The notes: generated from the sequence alone by a model not told the origin. Counted from the first letter of the stretch, positions 14,990 through 23,392 are shown. The stretch: DNA of 27,913 nt from Clostridium sp. UBA2485 (GCF_002341865.1 NZ_DDOV01000081.1:56324-84236), one strand, 5' to 3'. Program-made: numbers and translations.

Positions 14990-15169
14990 ATGGATGATTT
15001 AATTTATTGCTTTGATGAAAAGACTAAGGCAGAGTTATTGAGAAGCAACTATAGTTTCATGTGTAAAACAAAATATAAAGGTAAAGATGCTTTCTTATTT
15101 ATAAATGATGGAAAAAAGCTAACTTTTACAGAAGGAACAATAAGAGTTAGTAGAAGAATGGTATTTTGA
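14990..15169 (+). CDS. Small phage protein between portal and protease
   Basis: A 59-aa protein (MDDLIYCFDEKTKAELLRSNYSFMCKTKYKGKDAFLFINDGKKLTF...). The SD AGGTAGGTGAT is strong. The pattern of a DEKTKAELL helix, then YKGKDAFLFINDGKKL beta strands resembles tiny accessory proteins found in structural blocks of Firmicute phages. I do not recognise a named family. Its TGA sits just ahead of the AGGAGGTGA that serves the next gene, so the two are likely coupled. Confidence 0.7.
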   Translation: MDDLIYCFDEKTKAELLRSNYSFMCKTKYKGKDAFLFINDGKKLTFTEGTIRVSRRMVF

Positions 15170-15183
15170 GAGGAGGTGAAATA

Positions 15184-16710
15184 GTGAAAAGAAAAATAAT
15201 CTCACTTCCAATAGAAAAATACACATTCTCGGAGATCACAAATGATTTAGCTAAGGTAAGTATTCAAGTTTATCATGATGGATACAATCCAAATGGAAGT
15301 TTTTTTGAATATGAATCATTTGATAAAAGCAAAGAATCTTTTAAAAATAAACCTATATGCTGTGCTTATGAATATGATGATAATGATGAAATAGAGGATT
15401 TTAAAGAACACAATGAAGAAGAGCAACCATGTGGAGTAATCCCAGAAACTAATAATTTCGGCATAGTAAACATTGATGAATTAAATTGGGCAGTTGTAGA
15501 TGGAATAATATTCAAAGAATATTGCGAGGAAGCATATCAATTACTTAAAAATGGTAAAAAAATTTCAATGGAGATAGAAGTTCTCGATGGATTTAAAGGA
15601 AAAGACGGGTTTTATCATATAAAGCAATTCAATTTACTTTGTGTAACAATACTAGGAGATAGATATAATCCAGCAATGGGAGAAAATGCCACTATAACTT
15701 TATATAATAATTTAGATAGTGAAATGTTTGTAACAAAATTTAGTGAAATATTAAGTAAGGTAAATTCAATAGTAAATAATGAATCTACAGAAGGAGGTAA
15801 AGAAATGAAACGAAAAGATATTTTAGCGAAATTTTCAGCTTTAAGTAAAGTTGAAGGTTATCAATCTATAGTTGATAATACTGAATTATCAGAAGAAGAA
15901 TTAGAACAACAGTTATTTACGTTAAGTATGGGTCAGATATCTATGTTCTTACAAGAAACATTATCCACAGAAAAAATTATTAAAAAGTATTGGGATGGTG
16001 AAGCTTATGAGACAAATAAGTATTACTTAGAAGATGTTATATCAAAAGATAATATAGCAGTTGTTTATAATACAGAGGATTACAAATATTATGGTATACC
16101 ATATAACTTTACAGGAGATAAGATCAATATAGATTTCAAAAAATGTAAGAGATATATTATAGGAGATTGGAGAGAATTTTCAGAAGGTGACTTAGATTCT
16201 CCTGAGAATATGATAACTACATTTACAAATGAAATAGTTGAACAAGCAAAGAAAGAAATAGAAAATATTAAATCTTCATTTAATGTAGAAGAAACTGAAG
16301 AGTATAAAACTCTAAAAGGCGAGTTAGATTCTACAAAATCTAAATTTACAGATTTACAGTCAGACAATGAAAAATTGGAATTAGAAGTAAAGTCTTTAAG
16401 AGAATTTAAAGAAAATAGAGAGAATGAAATAAAAAAAGAAACAGTTGATGCAGTTTTAGATAAGTTTTCGGAATTAAAGGAAGTTGAAGGATATGATGAA
16501 GTATTTAAAAAAAGGTTTGAATATTCTTTAGAAGACTTAGAAACCAAGCTAAAAGTTCTAGCATTTGACAGTAATACAGTTATAGGCAAAAAACAAAGTT
16601 TCTCAAATAAAAATGATAATAAACCAGTACAGTTGCCAGTAGAACCTAGCAATGAGCATGATAAATATACTGGTGTTTGGAACATTTTAGATGAGTATAA
16701 GAAAGATTAA
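15184..16710 (+). CDS. Head maturation protease-scaffold fusion
   Basis: A 508-aa protein in the slot between portal and major capsid protein. Residues 1-205 are a mixed alpha/beta domain (KNGKKISMEIEVLDGFKGKDGFYHIKQFNLLCVTILGDRYNPAMGENATITLY) in the usual prohead-protease position. The catalytic residues cannot be assigned with certainty. From 208 on the protein is acidic and largely coiled coil (EEYKTLKGELDSTKSKFTDLQSDNEKLELEVKSL at about 375-410), as in scaffolds. GTG 15184 has a perfect AGGAGGTGA; TTG 15166 would place that SD inside the gene. An internal in-frame ATG with its own SD may make the scaffold alone. Two copies of a KFSxLxxVEGY module flank the coiled coil. Confidence 0.7.
   Translation: MKRKIISLPIEKYTFSEITNDLAKVSIQVYHDGYNPNGSFFEYESFDKSKESFKNKPICCAYEYDDNDEIEDFKEHNEEEQPCGVIPETNNFGIVNIDELNWAVVDGIIFKEYCEEAYQLLKNGKKISMEIEVLDGFKGKDGFYHIKQFNLLCVTILGDRYNPAMGENATITLYNNLDSEMFVTKFSEILSKVNSIVNNESTEGGKEMKRKDILAKFSALSKVEGYQSIVDNTELSEEELEQQLFTLSMGQISMFLQETLSTEKIIKKYWDGEAYETNKYYLEDVISKDNIAVVYNTEDYKYYGIPYNFTGDKINIDFKKCKRYIIGDWREFSEGDLDSPENMITTFTNEIVEQAKKEIENIKSSFNVEETEEYKTLKGELDSTKSKFTDLQSDNEKLELEVKSLREFKENRENEIKKETVDAVLDKFSELKEVEGYDEVFKKRFEYSLEDLETKLKVLAFDSNTVIGKKQSFSNKNDNKPVQLPVEPSNEHDKYTGVWNILDEYKKD
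15805..16710 (+). CDS. Nested scaffold protein from an internal in-frame start
   Basis: AAGGAGGT at 15791-15798, six bases of spacing and ATG 15805 form an initiation site as good as those of the major genes, in frame with the enclosing gene (residue 208). The product would be 301 aa, MKRKDILAKFSALSKVEGYQ..., covering only the coiled-coil half. Several phages, such as lambda C/Nu3, make scaffold in this nested way. Expression here is predicted, not shown. Confidence 0.6.
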   Translation: MKRKDILAKFSALSKVEGYQSIVDNTELSEEELEQQLFTLSMGQISMFLQETLSTEKIIKKYWDGEAYETNKYYLEDVISKDNIAVVYNTEDYKYYGIPYNFTGDKINIDFKKCKRYIIGDWREFSEGDLDSPENMITTFTNEIVEQAKKEIENIKSSFNVEETEEYKTLKGELDSTKSKFTDLQSDNEKLELEVKSLREFKENRENEIKKETVDAVLDKFSELKEVEGYDEVFKKRFEYSLEDLETKLKVLAFDSNTVIGKKQSFSNKNDNKPVQLPVEPSNEHDKYTGVWNILDEYKKD

Positions 16711-16715
16711 TTAGA

Positions 16716-16741
16716 AGATGTACGATATACGTCTTTTTTTA
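16716..16741 (+). terminator. Terminator between scaffold and decoration genes
   Basis: AGATGTA pairs with TACGTCT (one wobble) around CGATA, followed by eight Ts. Partial read-through would let capsid genes be expressed at a different level from scaffold. Confidence 0.7.
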
Positions 16742-16783
16742 TTTAAACAAAACATAAGGTCGTAAAATTAAGGAGGAATAAAT

Positions 16784-17371
16784 ATGGCAAATTATTTTAG
16801 ATGTGACACATCTTTTATGAAAAACACAAATGCAGGAGGTAGATTATATTCTGCACAATATGGTGAAATTATCCCAAATGGATTTATAGGATTTATGGGA
16901 AGTTTTATATCAGGATCTAAGGAGGTTAGAACTTTATTAGCACCGACTGCTGAATTAATTAAGGCAGGAACACCTGTAATAGTAATGAAGCCTGAGATAA
17001 ATTATAAGGAAGATAAGAAAACAGATTATGCATTAGGTATTTTTAGAAATCCTGGGAATAAACCAGTTCCAGCTATTCCCTTTAGTGAATTTGATGGAGT
17101 TGATTTATCGGAGGATTATTTTGATTTAGCTGGTAAAACTGGTGACAATTCAGCAAAAATCGAAGTGAATGACTTATTTACACTTCAAGCCAATGGCATA
17201 GCAGGGACTCAATTAAAATATGCAGCGTCAGCACCAGCTAAAACATCAGCACATTTTTATTTTAAAGTTGTGGGAGTTAGTAATTCGCATACTGCAGTTT
17301 ATGTACATAGCGATGGGAATAGATTCCCTAAACCATATAAGATGATAGCTTTAGAAATCATATTTCAGTAG
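16784..17371 (+). CDS. Candidate capsid decoration/stabilising protein
   Basis: A 195-aa, glycine-rich, predicted beta-rich protein (MANYFRCDTSFMKNTNAGGRLYSAQYGEIIPNGFIGFMGSF...). It lies directly before the major capsid protein, with a strong SD (AAGGAGG). In long-tailed phages this slot usually holds the head decoration or stabilising protein, expressed at high level. There is no decisive motif, so the role is inferred from position, composition and expression signals. Confidence 0.6.
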   Translation: MANYFRCDTSFMKNTNAGGRLYSAQYGEIIPNGFIGFMGSFISGSKEVRTLLAPTAELIKAGTPVIVMKPEINYKEDKKTDYALGIFRNPGNKPVPAIPFSEFDGVDLSEDYFDLAGKTGDNSAKIEVNDLFTLQANGIAGTQLKYAASAPAKTSAHFYFKVVGVSNSHTAVYVHSDGNRFPKPYKMIALEIIFQ

Positions 17372-17392
17372 TAAAAAAGGAGGAATTAAAGT

Positions 17393-18409
17393 ATGAATAA
17401 GATAGCAAGATTAATATACGACTCATATAAAGGCAATATACCTACACAATATGCTTCTGTATCTAAAAGTGACAGAGAAGAGGCTATTAGAAAGGAATTG
17501 TTTAATGTACTAGGTATTGAGAAATTTACCAAGAAAGATTTTAGAAGAGCTTGGAGAGAAAAGAAGAACGAAGTATACGCAATTATAGAAGATGTTGCAA
17601 ATCAAATTATGATAAATGGCGATTATCAAAAGAATACGTTTTTCAATCAATTCGTTGAAGTGAAAAACTTAGCATTAGGTGATACAAATGAATTCTATGT
17701 AGAAGGTAAAAATGAAATAGAATTCGCTGAGTTTTCAGGTTCACATTGGGATTTAAGAAGAACTAGAATAGATGTAGGAAGCTCATTCCAACCTGCAATG
17801 AGAGATTACGGTGTTAAAATTTATGAATATTTTGAGAGAGTGGCTAGTGGTAGAACTGATATGAGCAAGTTAGTTGTATTAATTGCAGAAGCCGTTGAAA
17901 AGAAATTATCTTCAATAGCACAAGCAACATTTGCAACAGCAATATCAAGCTTACCTACAGAATTCACAGTTGGGGGTTCATATTCAGAATCAGACATAAT
18001 AGAAATGTTAACCCACATTGAGGCATCTAACGGGCAAAAACCTGTATTAGTAGGTACAGCAGCAGCGATAAGAAAGCTACAAGGAGTTAAAGATTTACCT
18101 ATTTCTGATAATATGGCAGATACATTGAATGAAATAGGATATTTACCTGTATGGCAAGGTTATAAATGTCTTGAAATTGCACAAGGGCATAAAATAGGAA
18201 CATTTGAATTTACAATGTCAAATACAGAAATATATGCTTTATGTGGAGATGATAAACTTGTGAAAATGACATTAGAAGGTGACACTGAAGTTAAAGAGAT
18301 AAGTGATGGAACTACTAATGCAGATAGAAGTATGGAACAAACAGTAGCATTTAAAGCAGGTTGTGGTGTAGCATATTCAAAAATGATAGGCGTAATTTCA
18401 TTGGCATAA
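17393..18409 (+). CDS. Major capsid protein (HK97-fold)
   Basis: A 338-aa protein after scaffold and decoration genes. It has the segments expected of an HK97-type coat: an extended helical N-terminal arm, the E-loop region (FNQFVEVKNLALGDTNEFYVEGKNEIEF), spine helix (MSKLVVLIAEAVEKKLSSIAQATFATAI), and the P/A domain with ASNGQKPVLVGTAAAIRKL and the closing GCGVAYSKMIGVISL. The SD AAGGAGG is perfect. No long cleaved delta domain is evident, in keeping with a separate scaffold protein. The assignment by order and overall pattern is good. Confidence 0.82.
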   Translation: MNKIARLIYDSYKGNIPTQYASVSKSDREEAIRKELFNVLGIEKFTKKDFRRAWREKKNEVYAIIEDVANQIMINGDYQKNTFFNQFVEVKNLALGDTNEFYVEGKNEIEFAEFSGSHWDLRRTRIDVGSSFQPAMRDYGVKIYEYFERVASGRTDMSKLVVLIAEAVEKKLSSIAQATFATAISSLPTEFTVGGSYSESDIIEMLTHIEASNGQKPVLVGTAAAIRKLQGVKDLPISDNMADTLNEIGYLPVWQGYKCLEIAQGHKIGTFEFTMSNTEIYALCGDDKLVKMTLEGDTEVKEISDGTTNADRSMEQTVAFKAGCGVAYSKMIGVISLA

Positions 18410-18412
18410 TAA

Positions 18413-18423
18413 AAATATTAAAA
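18413..18423 (+). promoter_or_regulatory. AAATATTAAAA element 10 (one mismatch)
   Basis: Ten of eleven bases match. It overlaps the left arm of the terminator hairpin after the capsid gene and lies 49 bases before the next start, so it may be used less or may be relict. Confidence 0.4.
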
Positions 18424-18455
18424 TAATAGGGTAGACTTTCTGCTCTATTATTTTG
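18421..18455 (+). terminator. Terminator after the major capsid gene
   Basis: AAATAATAG (18421-18429) pairs with CTATTATTT (18444-18452) with a short T-tail. Confidence 0.6.
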
Positions 18456-18472
18456 CATATGAGGTAATTAAT

Positions 18473-18649
18473 ATGGCAGATAAATATTTTAAGACAAGAA
18501 GCTATACGTTTTGTATGGCAATTCAATATGTTACAAATAAAAAATTTTATAAGTTTCAAGATAAAAATGGAGTAACATTTTACAGTTTTAAAGTAGACGA
18601 GAATTTTTATGAGAAATTAATAAAGCTAAACGACATTAAATTTAGCTAA
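18473..18649 (+). CDS. Small phage protein after the capsid gene
   Basis: A 58-aa protein (MADKYFKTRSYTFCMAIQYVTNKKFYKFQDKNGVTFYSFKVDENF...). The SD GAGGT is placed 11 bases ahead. The beta-strand pattern with alternating aromatic residues is like other very small proteins in phage structural operons. I do not recognise a family. It lies between the capsid terminator and the next morphogenesis gene. Confidence 0.65.
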   Translation: MADKYFKTRSYTFCMAIQYVTNKKFYKFQDKNGVTFYSFKVDENFYEKLIKLNDIKFS

Positions 18650-18686
18650 TCTAATATGAAATTCTAATATGAAAGGAAATGATAAT

Positions 18687-19367
18687 ATGACAGTTAAAAA
18701 AGATAATGAAAAAATACAGGATAAAAAGATTGTAACCAACGAAAAGAAAACTGAAATTACAACAGATAATAAAGTTGAGCAGACAAATATTCAACAACAG
18801 ATAACACCAGAATTAATGGCACAGATGTTTGCTATTTTCACACAAATGCAGCAACAAGAGAAAGAAATTATTGAAAGTAGAGAAGAAAATATCAAGAATT
18901 CTACTGACAAATTTACTAAATCAATGCTTACTAAAATAGAAAATGAAGAAGTAGTAGTACGAAGTGTGTTGCCTAATAGAATTTATATATCACCTAGAAC
19001 TCAGATTAAGTATAGATGGGACAGTAAAGGGGATGTAGAAACTATGCCAATTAAAGAATTGCTTACAATGGAAAATACAAGCAAAAGATTTTTACACACG
19101 CCTTGGTTAATAGTTGAAGATGATAGAGTTGCACAGGCATTTGGTTTAGATGAACTTTACAGCTTAATAGAAAAGGTTGAAGATATAGATACATTAATCT
19201 CGCTAACTCCAAGAGAAATTCAAAATATTTTCAACAAATTACCAATTCAATATAAGAAAGACTTCACAAATCAAATATATATCAAGGTAAAGACTAGAGA
19301 ACTAAAAGATTTATCAATTATAGATTCATTGAATGAAATATTAGGGGTAGATTTAAATAATATGTAG
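18687..19367 (+). CDS. Head morphogenesis protein of unknown role
   Basis: A 226-aa protein with a charged, low-complexity N-terminus (residues 1-60, Lys/Glu/Gln-rich, probably disordered or coiled) and a compact C-terminal part (VVRSVLPNRIYISPRTQIKYRWDSKGDVETMPIKELLTMEN...LSIIDSLNEILGVDL). I chose ATG 18687 because AAAGGA precedes it by nine bases; ATG 18669 in frame has no SD. It lies between capsid and connector genes, so a role at the portal vertex or in head completion is plausible. No family is recognised. Confidence 0.6.
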   Translation: MTVKKDNEKIQDKKIVTNEKKTEITTDNKVEQTNIQQQITPELMAQMFAIFTQMQQQEKEIIESREENIKNSTDKFTKSMLTKIENEEVVVRSVLPNRIYISPRTQIKYRWDSKGDVETMPIKELLTMENTSKRFLHTPWLIVEDDRVAQAFGLDELYSLIEKVEDIDTLISLTPREIQNIFNKLPIQYKKDFTNQIYIKVKTRELKDLSIIDSLNEILGVDLNNM

Positions 19368-19382
19368 AAAGGAAGTGATTAT

Positions 19383-19619
19383 GTGTATCAGACTAAAATA
19401 CCATTCGTAAAAGGGCTAGAGAAAGAGTTATCAAAAAAAATTACATTAATTCATGAAAAACCAAAAGCTTCAAATTCAAAAGGTAATATTGGAGAATGTT
19501 TTATAGATGATGCAGAAAATAAGATCTATATATGTACTAAAAAAGATACATGGAAAACTATAGTTACAACAGCTTTTACTACTATACCTGCTCCTGAAGA
19601 AATTAAGGATAAAGCATAG
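19383..19619 (+). CDS. Small structural-region protein
   Basis: A 78-aa protein from GTG 19383, served by AAAGGAAGTGATT. The middle (GNIGECFIDDAENKIYICTKKDTWKTI) has the look of a short beta-hairpin repeat found at the base of phage fibre and collar proteins. The C-terminus is proline-rich. Tight packing with the next gene implies translational coupling. Function is unknown. Confidence 0.6.
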   Translation: MYQTKIPFVKGLEKELSKKITLIHEKPKASNSKGNIGECFIDDAENKIYICTKKDTWKTIVTTAFTTIPAPEEIKDKA

Positions 19620-19622
19620 TCA

Positions 19623-20051
19623 GTGGAAAATATAACGTCTTTTGAAACTGTATACTCTTTTTTTATAAATAAAATAGAGTCATATGATTATCTGAATTTA
19701 GAAAAAGAAGAAATAGAGCAGGATTTAGAAAATAAATTGAAAGTTGCTTTGGCTAAATTTACAACAGCTAAAGATATAAAGGCTGGCTTTGATATAAAAA
19801 TGTTTAACAGGGAATTAACATATGAAGAGATAGAAATTTTATCACTGTGGATGGTAACTGAATGGCTAAAACCTAAAGTATTAACCGAACAGCATTTATA
19901 CGATACATTGAGTTCTAAAGACTACGTAAATCATTCACCTGCTAACTTACTAGACAAACTAATTTTGTTAAAGAAAGAATTAGATTCTGAAGCATACTAC
20001 TGTACAAAAACTTATGGATATAAAAATAGGCGAAGTGGTAAAAAGAAATGA
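19623..20051 (+). CDS. Head-tail connector (adaptor-like) protein
   Basis: A 142-aa, largely helical protein (INKIESYDYLNLEKEEIEQDLENKLKVALAKFTT ... LTYEEIEILSLWMVTEWLKPKVLTEQHL). This all-helical form with a 'LSLWMVTEWL' helix and a basic C-terminus is typical of adaptor proteins that bind the portal ring after packaging. It starts at GTG 19623, four bases after the preceding stop, and ends in a 4-base ATGA overlap with the next gene. The role is inferred from fold pattern and order. Confidence 0.65.
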   Translation: MENITSFETVYSFFINKIESYDYLNLEKEEIEQDLENKLKVALAKFTTAKDIKAGFDIKMFNRELTYEEIEILSLWMVTEWLKPKVLTEQHLYDTLSSKDYVNHSPANLLDKLILLKKELDSEAYYCTKTYGYKNRRSGKKK

Positions 20052-20965
20052 ACTATTTAGATTTATACAAGAAAAAATTAAGTAATAAAGGTGGTAATGC
20101 AACAGAAGCTATTTTTAACAAGACTAAATATAAAATATCAAATGATTTTAAATTTTCACCAGCTTATAAATTAGGAACATTATTAAAAAGTGATTTAACA
20201 GAGGAATCAATTGATACACGTATAGTAAATGTAGATAGAACTGTTAATGATAAAAAAATTTACTTACTTCCAGATAAAATTGTTAGTGAAGGAGATTACA
20301 TACAATATCCAACAAAAACCTATATAGTAAAGGAATTTGAAGACAATATTTCTTCTCCTTGTGCAATTAGCCAATACTGCAATCAAACATTAAACTGGGA
20401 AGGTTTAGAAAATCCATTACCATGTCGTATGTACAATGATAGTTTTGGTACTAAACTTATTGCTAATAATGAGTTTTTACAAGAAACTGATGCAAAAGCA
20501 AAAATTGAAGTACAAAGAAATAAATTTACTGAAAGTATAGTTCCAAATATGAGATTTTTATTTGAACATAATAAAAATGGGGTTTATAAAGTTACGGGTA
20601 TTGATGTTGCATTTAACAAAAATATAATTGTATTAACAACTAAAAAAGATGATTATAGGAAAGAAGACGATTTAGAAAACAATATAGCATATAATGAGTT
20701 CCTATCAAAAACAGAACCTTTAGTTGAATACAAGATAATAGGTTCAGAACGTATTAATATTAATAGCAAGAATGAATATAGAATTGAACCTAATATTAAT
20801 TGTAGCTGGATTATAAGCAATGAAAAAGTAGCAAATATAATATCAAAGAGCAATGGTAGCTGTGTTATTAATGCAGTAAAGAAAAATGATTTCTTTACAT
20901 TGACTGCTAAAGATAAGAATGGTGTTGAATTGGCAAAAATGAATATATTTACAGGGGTGAGGTGA
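20048..20965 (+). CDS. Head-closure (stopper-like) protein with C-terminal Ig-like domain
   Basis: A 305-aa protein. The N-terminal two-thirds contains a beta-barrel-like segment (VSEGDYIQYPTKTYIVKEFEDN ... NGVYKVTGIDVAFNKNIIVLTTKKDDY), the form of small head-tail closure proteins. From about 228 to the end there is a separate beta-sandwich with Ig-like repeat pattern (IIGSERININSKNEYRIEPNINCSWIISNEKVANIIS...TLTAKDKNGVEL). Ig-like add-ons are common on exposed virion proteins and may bind host surfaces. It starts in an ATGA overlap with the adaptor gene. Confidence 0.62.
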   Translation: MNYLDLYKKKLSNKGGNATEAIFNKTKYKISNDFKFSPAYKLGTLLKSDLTEESIDTRIVNVDRTVNDKKIYLLPDKIVSEGDYIQYPTKTYIVKEFEDNISSPCAISQYCNQTLNWEGLENPLPCRMYNDSFGTKLIANNEFLQETDAKAKIEVQRNKFTESIVPNMRFLFEHNKNGVYKVTGIDVAFNKNIIVLTTKKDDYRKEDDLENNIAYNEFLSKTEPLVEYKIIGSERININSKNEYRIEPNINCSWIISNEKVANIISKSNGSCVINAVKKNDFFTLTAKDKNGVELAKMNIFTGVR

Positions 20966-20969
20966 TGAG

Positions 20970-21581
20970 TTGGCTACTGATTTTAATAATAAAAACATCG
21001 GCACAGTATCGAATAAATTAAGAAAGATGCCATTATTAAAAAGATATATCATAGATAAGATAGATGAAAATCAAGATATTAAAAGATTAACTCGTTACCC
21101 TAATATATCTCCTTTAAGTGAATCTAGCTTAGATTATTCAGGAAATTTAATAAACCAGCCTGATTTAAAACTTACATTGAAAGAAGACAATGTAGAAGGG
21201 GACAAGGTATTGTTTGCACATGGTTTTAACCCTGATATGGAGAACGAGAAAAAAATATACATATTTGTTCAAAACTATACCAATGACTTTAAAAACTTAA
21301 TAGGTAATAATAAGTTTTATGTTCATATACTATGCCCTGAATGCTATAATGACCTTGCATTTTATGGGCAAGAAAGAATATATGAAATTGCTATTAAAAT
21401 AATTGATATATTAGATGAACATACAATTGAAGGTGATTTACAAAAAGAATTAGGCATGATTAAGTTCGAAGTTAGTGGCACTGGTGATGAAGGAAGAATG
21501 GCTAAGTCTAAAGATGTAATTAGATATAGCTTTCCTGTGATTGCAAAAACTATGAATACAAGGACAAGAGTATATGAGTAA
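20970..21581 (+). CDS. Tail-completion / tail-terminator-like protein
   Basis: A 203-aa protein from TTG 20970, which follows the strong SD AGGTGAT; an ATG at 20965 is out of frame. The core (KKIYIFVQNYTNDFKNLIGNNKFYVHILCPECYNDLAFYGQERIYEIAIKIIDILDEHTIEG) has the strand-helix pattern of neck and tail-terminator proteins. Its position after the stopper fits. It overlaps the following gene by eight bases. The assignment is inference from order and pattern. Confidence 0.58.
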   Translation: MATDFNNKNIGTVSNKLRKMPLLKRYIIDKIDENQDIKRLTRYPNISPLSESSLDYSGNLINQPDLKLTLKEDNVEGDKVLFAHGFNPDMENEKKIYIFVQNYTNDFKNLIGNNKFYVHILCPECYNDLAFYGQERIYEIAIKIIDILDEHTIEGDLQKELGMIKFEVSGTGDEGRMAKSKDVIRYSFPVIAKTMNTRTRVYE

Positions 21582-22467
21582 GTTAGATAACTATTTCATG
21601 AAACCACAAGAAGTTCAGGGTGTAGGTCTGGTGTATCCTGTTAAATTATATGATTATGAAAGATTTAAAGAATTAGCAATGAGATATGTAGTGTTAGATA
21701 TTAAATCTTTGAATAATTTTCAGAAGCAAAATAAACTGGGTATATTGCCTTTCGATAACTTATATGACTTTTTGGTTGAACGGATAAAAGCAAATGAATA
21801 TAATATAGCTTTCATCAATGAGCAATCAAAAATGTTGGAAGGCTTTACAGAGGAACAAGTCGTTAAAATAATGGGAGAAAATGAAGATATTAAAACATAT
21901 TTTAGTTTAGTGCAAAACTTTGTAAATGTAAAAGGGGAATTATGTGAATTAATTTGTTTTACAGTAAAGAATAATGTGTGTTTTGATTTTAATTCTAATT
22001 CTTTTCTTATAACCAATGAAGAGAATGAGCTTATTGGAGTAATTAATAAAGATAATTTTTATACGTATAGAGAAAAGATTATGGAACAGAATGTTTTGTT
22101 TGAGCCTAGAATAGCACCAAATAAGAGGTCACAAGAAATGCTAGACAAGAAGTTTAAGAAAAAAGGGAATGGAGCAGAAAGTGATTTAGAAGCAATTGTA
22201 GCATTGGTTTCTACGGCAGCACATGTAGATGTGAGTAATTATACTTACTATAGGTTAATGGCAGACTTCTATTCCATAATAAAACAAAAAGAATACGATG
22301 GTTTCTTTGTATTTAAAGCAAATGGAGTAACAACTAAGAATGGTGGGGATTTAAAAGCTCCAGATTTAACAGAAAAACTAGATATACTATATAATCCATT
22401 TGCATTTGAAAATGTTTATAAGAAACATGAGGAAACAGAGTTAGACAGGCAGTTATCAAATAGATAG
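21574..22467 (+). CDS. Tail-assembly-region protein of unknown function
   Basis: A 297-aa protein (MSKLDNYFMKPQEVQGVGLVYPVKLYDYERFKELAMRYVV...). It is mostly helical with a central beta part (GELCELICFTVKNNVCFDFNSNSFLITNEENELIGVI). It begins within the preceding gene and ends at a terminator just before the tube gene. In this position phages often carry neck or assembly-chaperone proteins, but I see no diagnostic motif. Confidence 0.55.
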   Translation: MSKLDNYFMKPQEVQGVGLVYPVKLYDYERFKELAMRYVVLDIKSLNNFQKQNKLGILPFDNLYDFLVERIKANEYNIAFINEQSKMLEGFTEEQVVKIMGENEDIKTYFSLVQNFVNVKGELCELICFTVKNNVCFDFNSNSFLITNEENELIGVINKDNFYTYREKIMEQNVLFEPRIAPNKRSQEMLDKKFKKKGNGAESDLEAIVALVSTAAHVDVSNYTYYRLMADFYSIIKQKEYDGFFVFKANGVTTKNGGDLKAPDLTEKLDILYNPFAFENVYKKHEETELDRQLSNR

Positions 22468-22478
22468 CTGTCTTTTTA
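22443..22478 (+). terminator. Terminator before the tail tube gene
   Basis: AGACAG (22443-22448) pairs with CTGTCT (22468-22473), with TATC/GATA inside, followed by Ts; it overlaps the end of the preceding gene. Confidence 0.65.
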
Positions 22479-22483
22479 TATTT

Positions 22484-22494
22484 AAATATTAAAT
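22484..22494 (+). promoter_or_regulatory. AAATATTAAAT element 11
   Basis: Exact copy followed by TAAT. It sits between a terminator and the highly expressed tube gene, 19 bases before its start. No sigma-A boxes are visible here, so this is another clear candidate promoter. Confidence 0.7.
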
Positions 22495-22513
22495 TAATAG
22501 GGAGGAATAATTT

Positions 22514-23386
22514 ATGGCAATTAATAAAATAGAAAATCCATACTTATTAGAACAGTATATGGAAATTTCAACAGCTGAAGTTATAGCAATCAATAGAGCT
22601 ACTGGCATGGAAATGTTCTTTGGTACATTAGAAAGTGACGAACTTTCACACAACGTTGATGAAGAACCAATCAAAGGTGGTATCTACAATGATACGATAA
22701 TGACTATTAACAAGAATAAAGAGATAAAATTTAAGGCTGTAGATGTAGTTTCAAGAATGGACGTTCAATTAAATAAGTTAGGAGCAAAATTAAAAACTGG
22801 TACAGTTTTAGCTTGGCATTTCCCACATAACTATCCTGTAGAGAAAAAAGATGACGAAAGCTTATTTATACCGTTAGATGAATTACCTGTAGACATAAGA
22901 GAAGTGTGCATATATGAGCATAAAAATAACAAGATGCTAAAAGCTGGGGAAGATTATGAAATAAAAGAAAATAGTAAAGAAATTATAATAAAAAATAAAG
23001 AAGTAAAAGAGAATGACAACCTATATGTTACATCATACCAATATAAGAAAGAAAATGTACAATATGCTGACATTACTGGTAAGCCACAACCTCAGACATT
23101 TACATTAATAGTTAGAAAACCATTGTTTAACACACATGATGTTATTGTAGCATGGAAGCAATACTACTTCCCAAAAGCTAAAATGAGTGGATCATTTACC
23201 TTATCTGGTAATACAGAGAAAACAAAGAATACAGAAGAAACAGAATTTACTATAGAGAAAGACATTGCATATGATTACTTAGGTAAAATTATGTTTATAC
23301 CAGATGCAGAGGCAGAGGCAGTTGAGAAACAAGAAGGCTTTATAAAACAAGATAGTACTACTGATAAAACTAAGTCTACTAAATAG
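22514..23386 (+). CDS. Major tail (tube) protein
   Basis: A 290-aa protein with features of siphophage tube proteins: the N-terminal beta domain (TAEVIAINRATGMEMFFGTLESDELSHNVDEEPIKGG), the middle ITGKPQPQTFTLIVRKPLFNTHDVIVAWKQYYFPKAKMSGSFTLSG section, and a Thr/Lys-rich tail. It has a strong SD (GGGAGGA), its own terminator on both sides, and a position after neck genes. It would polymerise into the tail tube. The call rests on order and pattern and is fairly secure. Confidence 0.7.
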   Translation: MAINKIENPYLLEQYMEISTAEVIAINRATGMEMFFGTLESDELSHNVDEEPIKGGIYNDTIMTINKNKEIKFKAVDVVSRMDVQLNKLGAKLKTGTVLAWHFPHNYPVEKKDDESLFIPLDELPVDIREVCIYEHKNNKMLKAGEDYEIKENSKEIIIKNKEVKENDNLYVTSYQYKKENVQYADITGKPQPQTFTLIVRKPLFNTHDVIVAWKQYYFPKAKMSGSFTLSGNTEKTKNTEETEFTIEKDIAYDYLGKIMFIPDAEAEAVEKQEGFIKQDSTTDKTKSTK

Positions 23387-23392
23387 GTATAA

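Noticed and set aside
4222..16273. Exact AAATATTAAAT matches inside genes (4222 in the polymerase, 16263 in the scaffold) and near-matches at 13876 and 27815
   Set aside because: They encode ordinary Ile-Lys/Leu-Lys codons in AT-rich genes and are not followed by a gene start. They show that chance copies occur, so the intergenic set needs a statistical test.
16089..16685. Long minus-strand reading frame opposite the scaffold (198 codons)
   Set aside because: Ser/Leu/Phe-rich mirror of an acidic coiled-coil gene, without an SD; a shadow frame.
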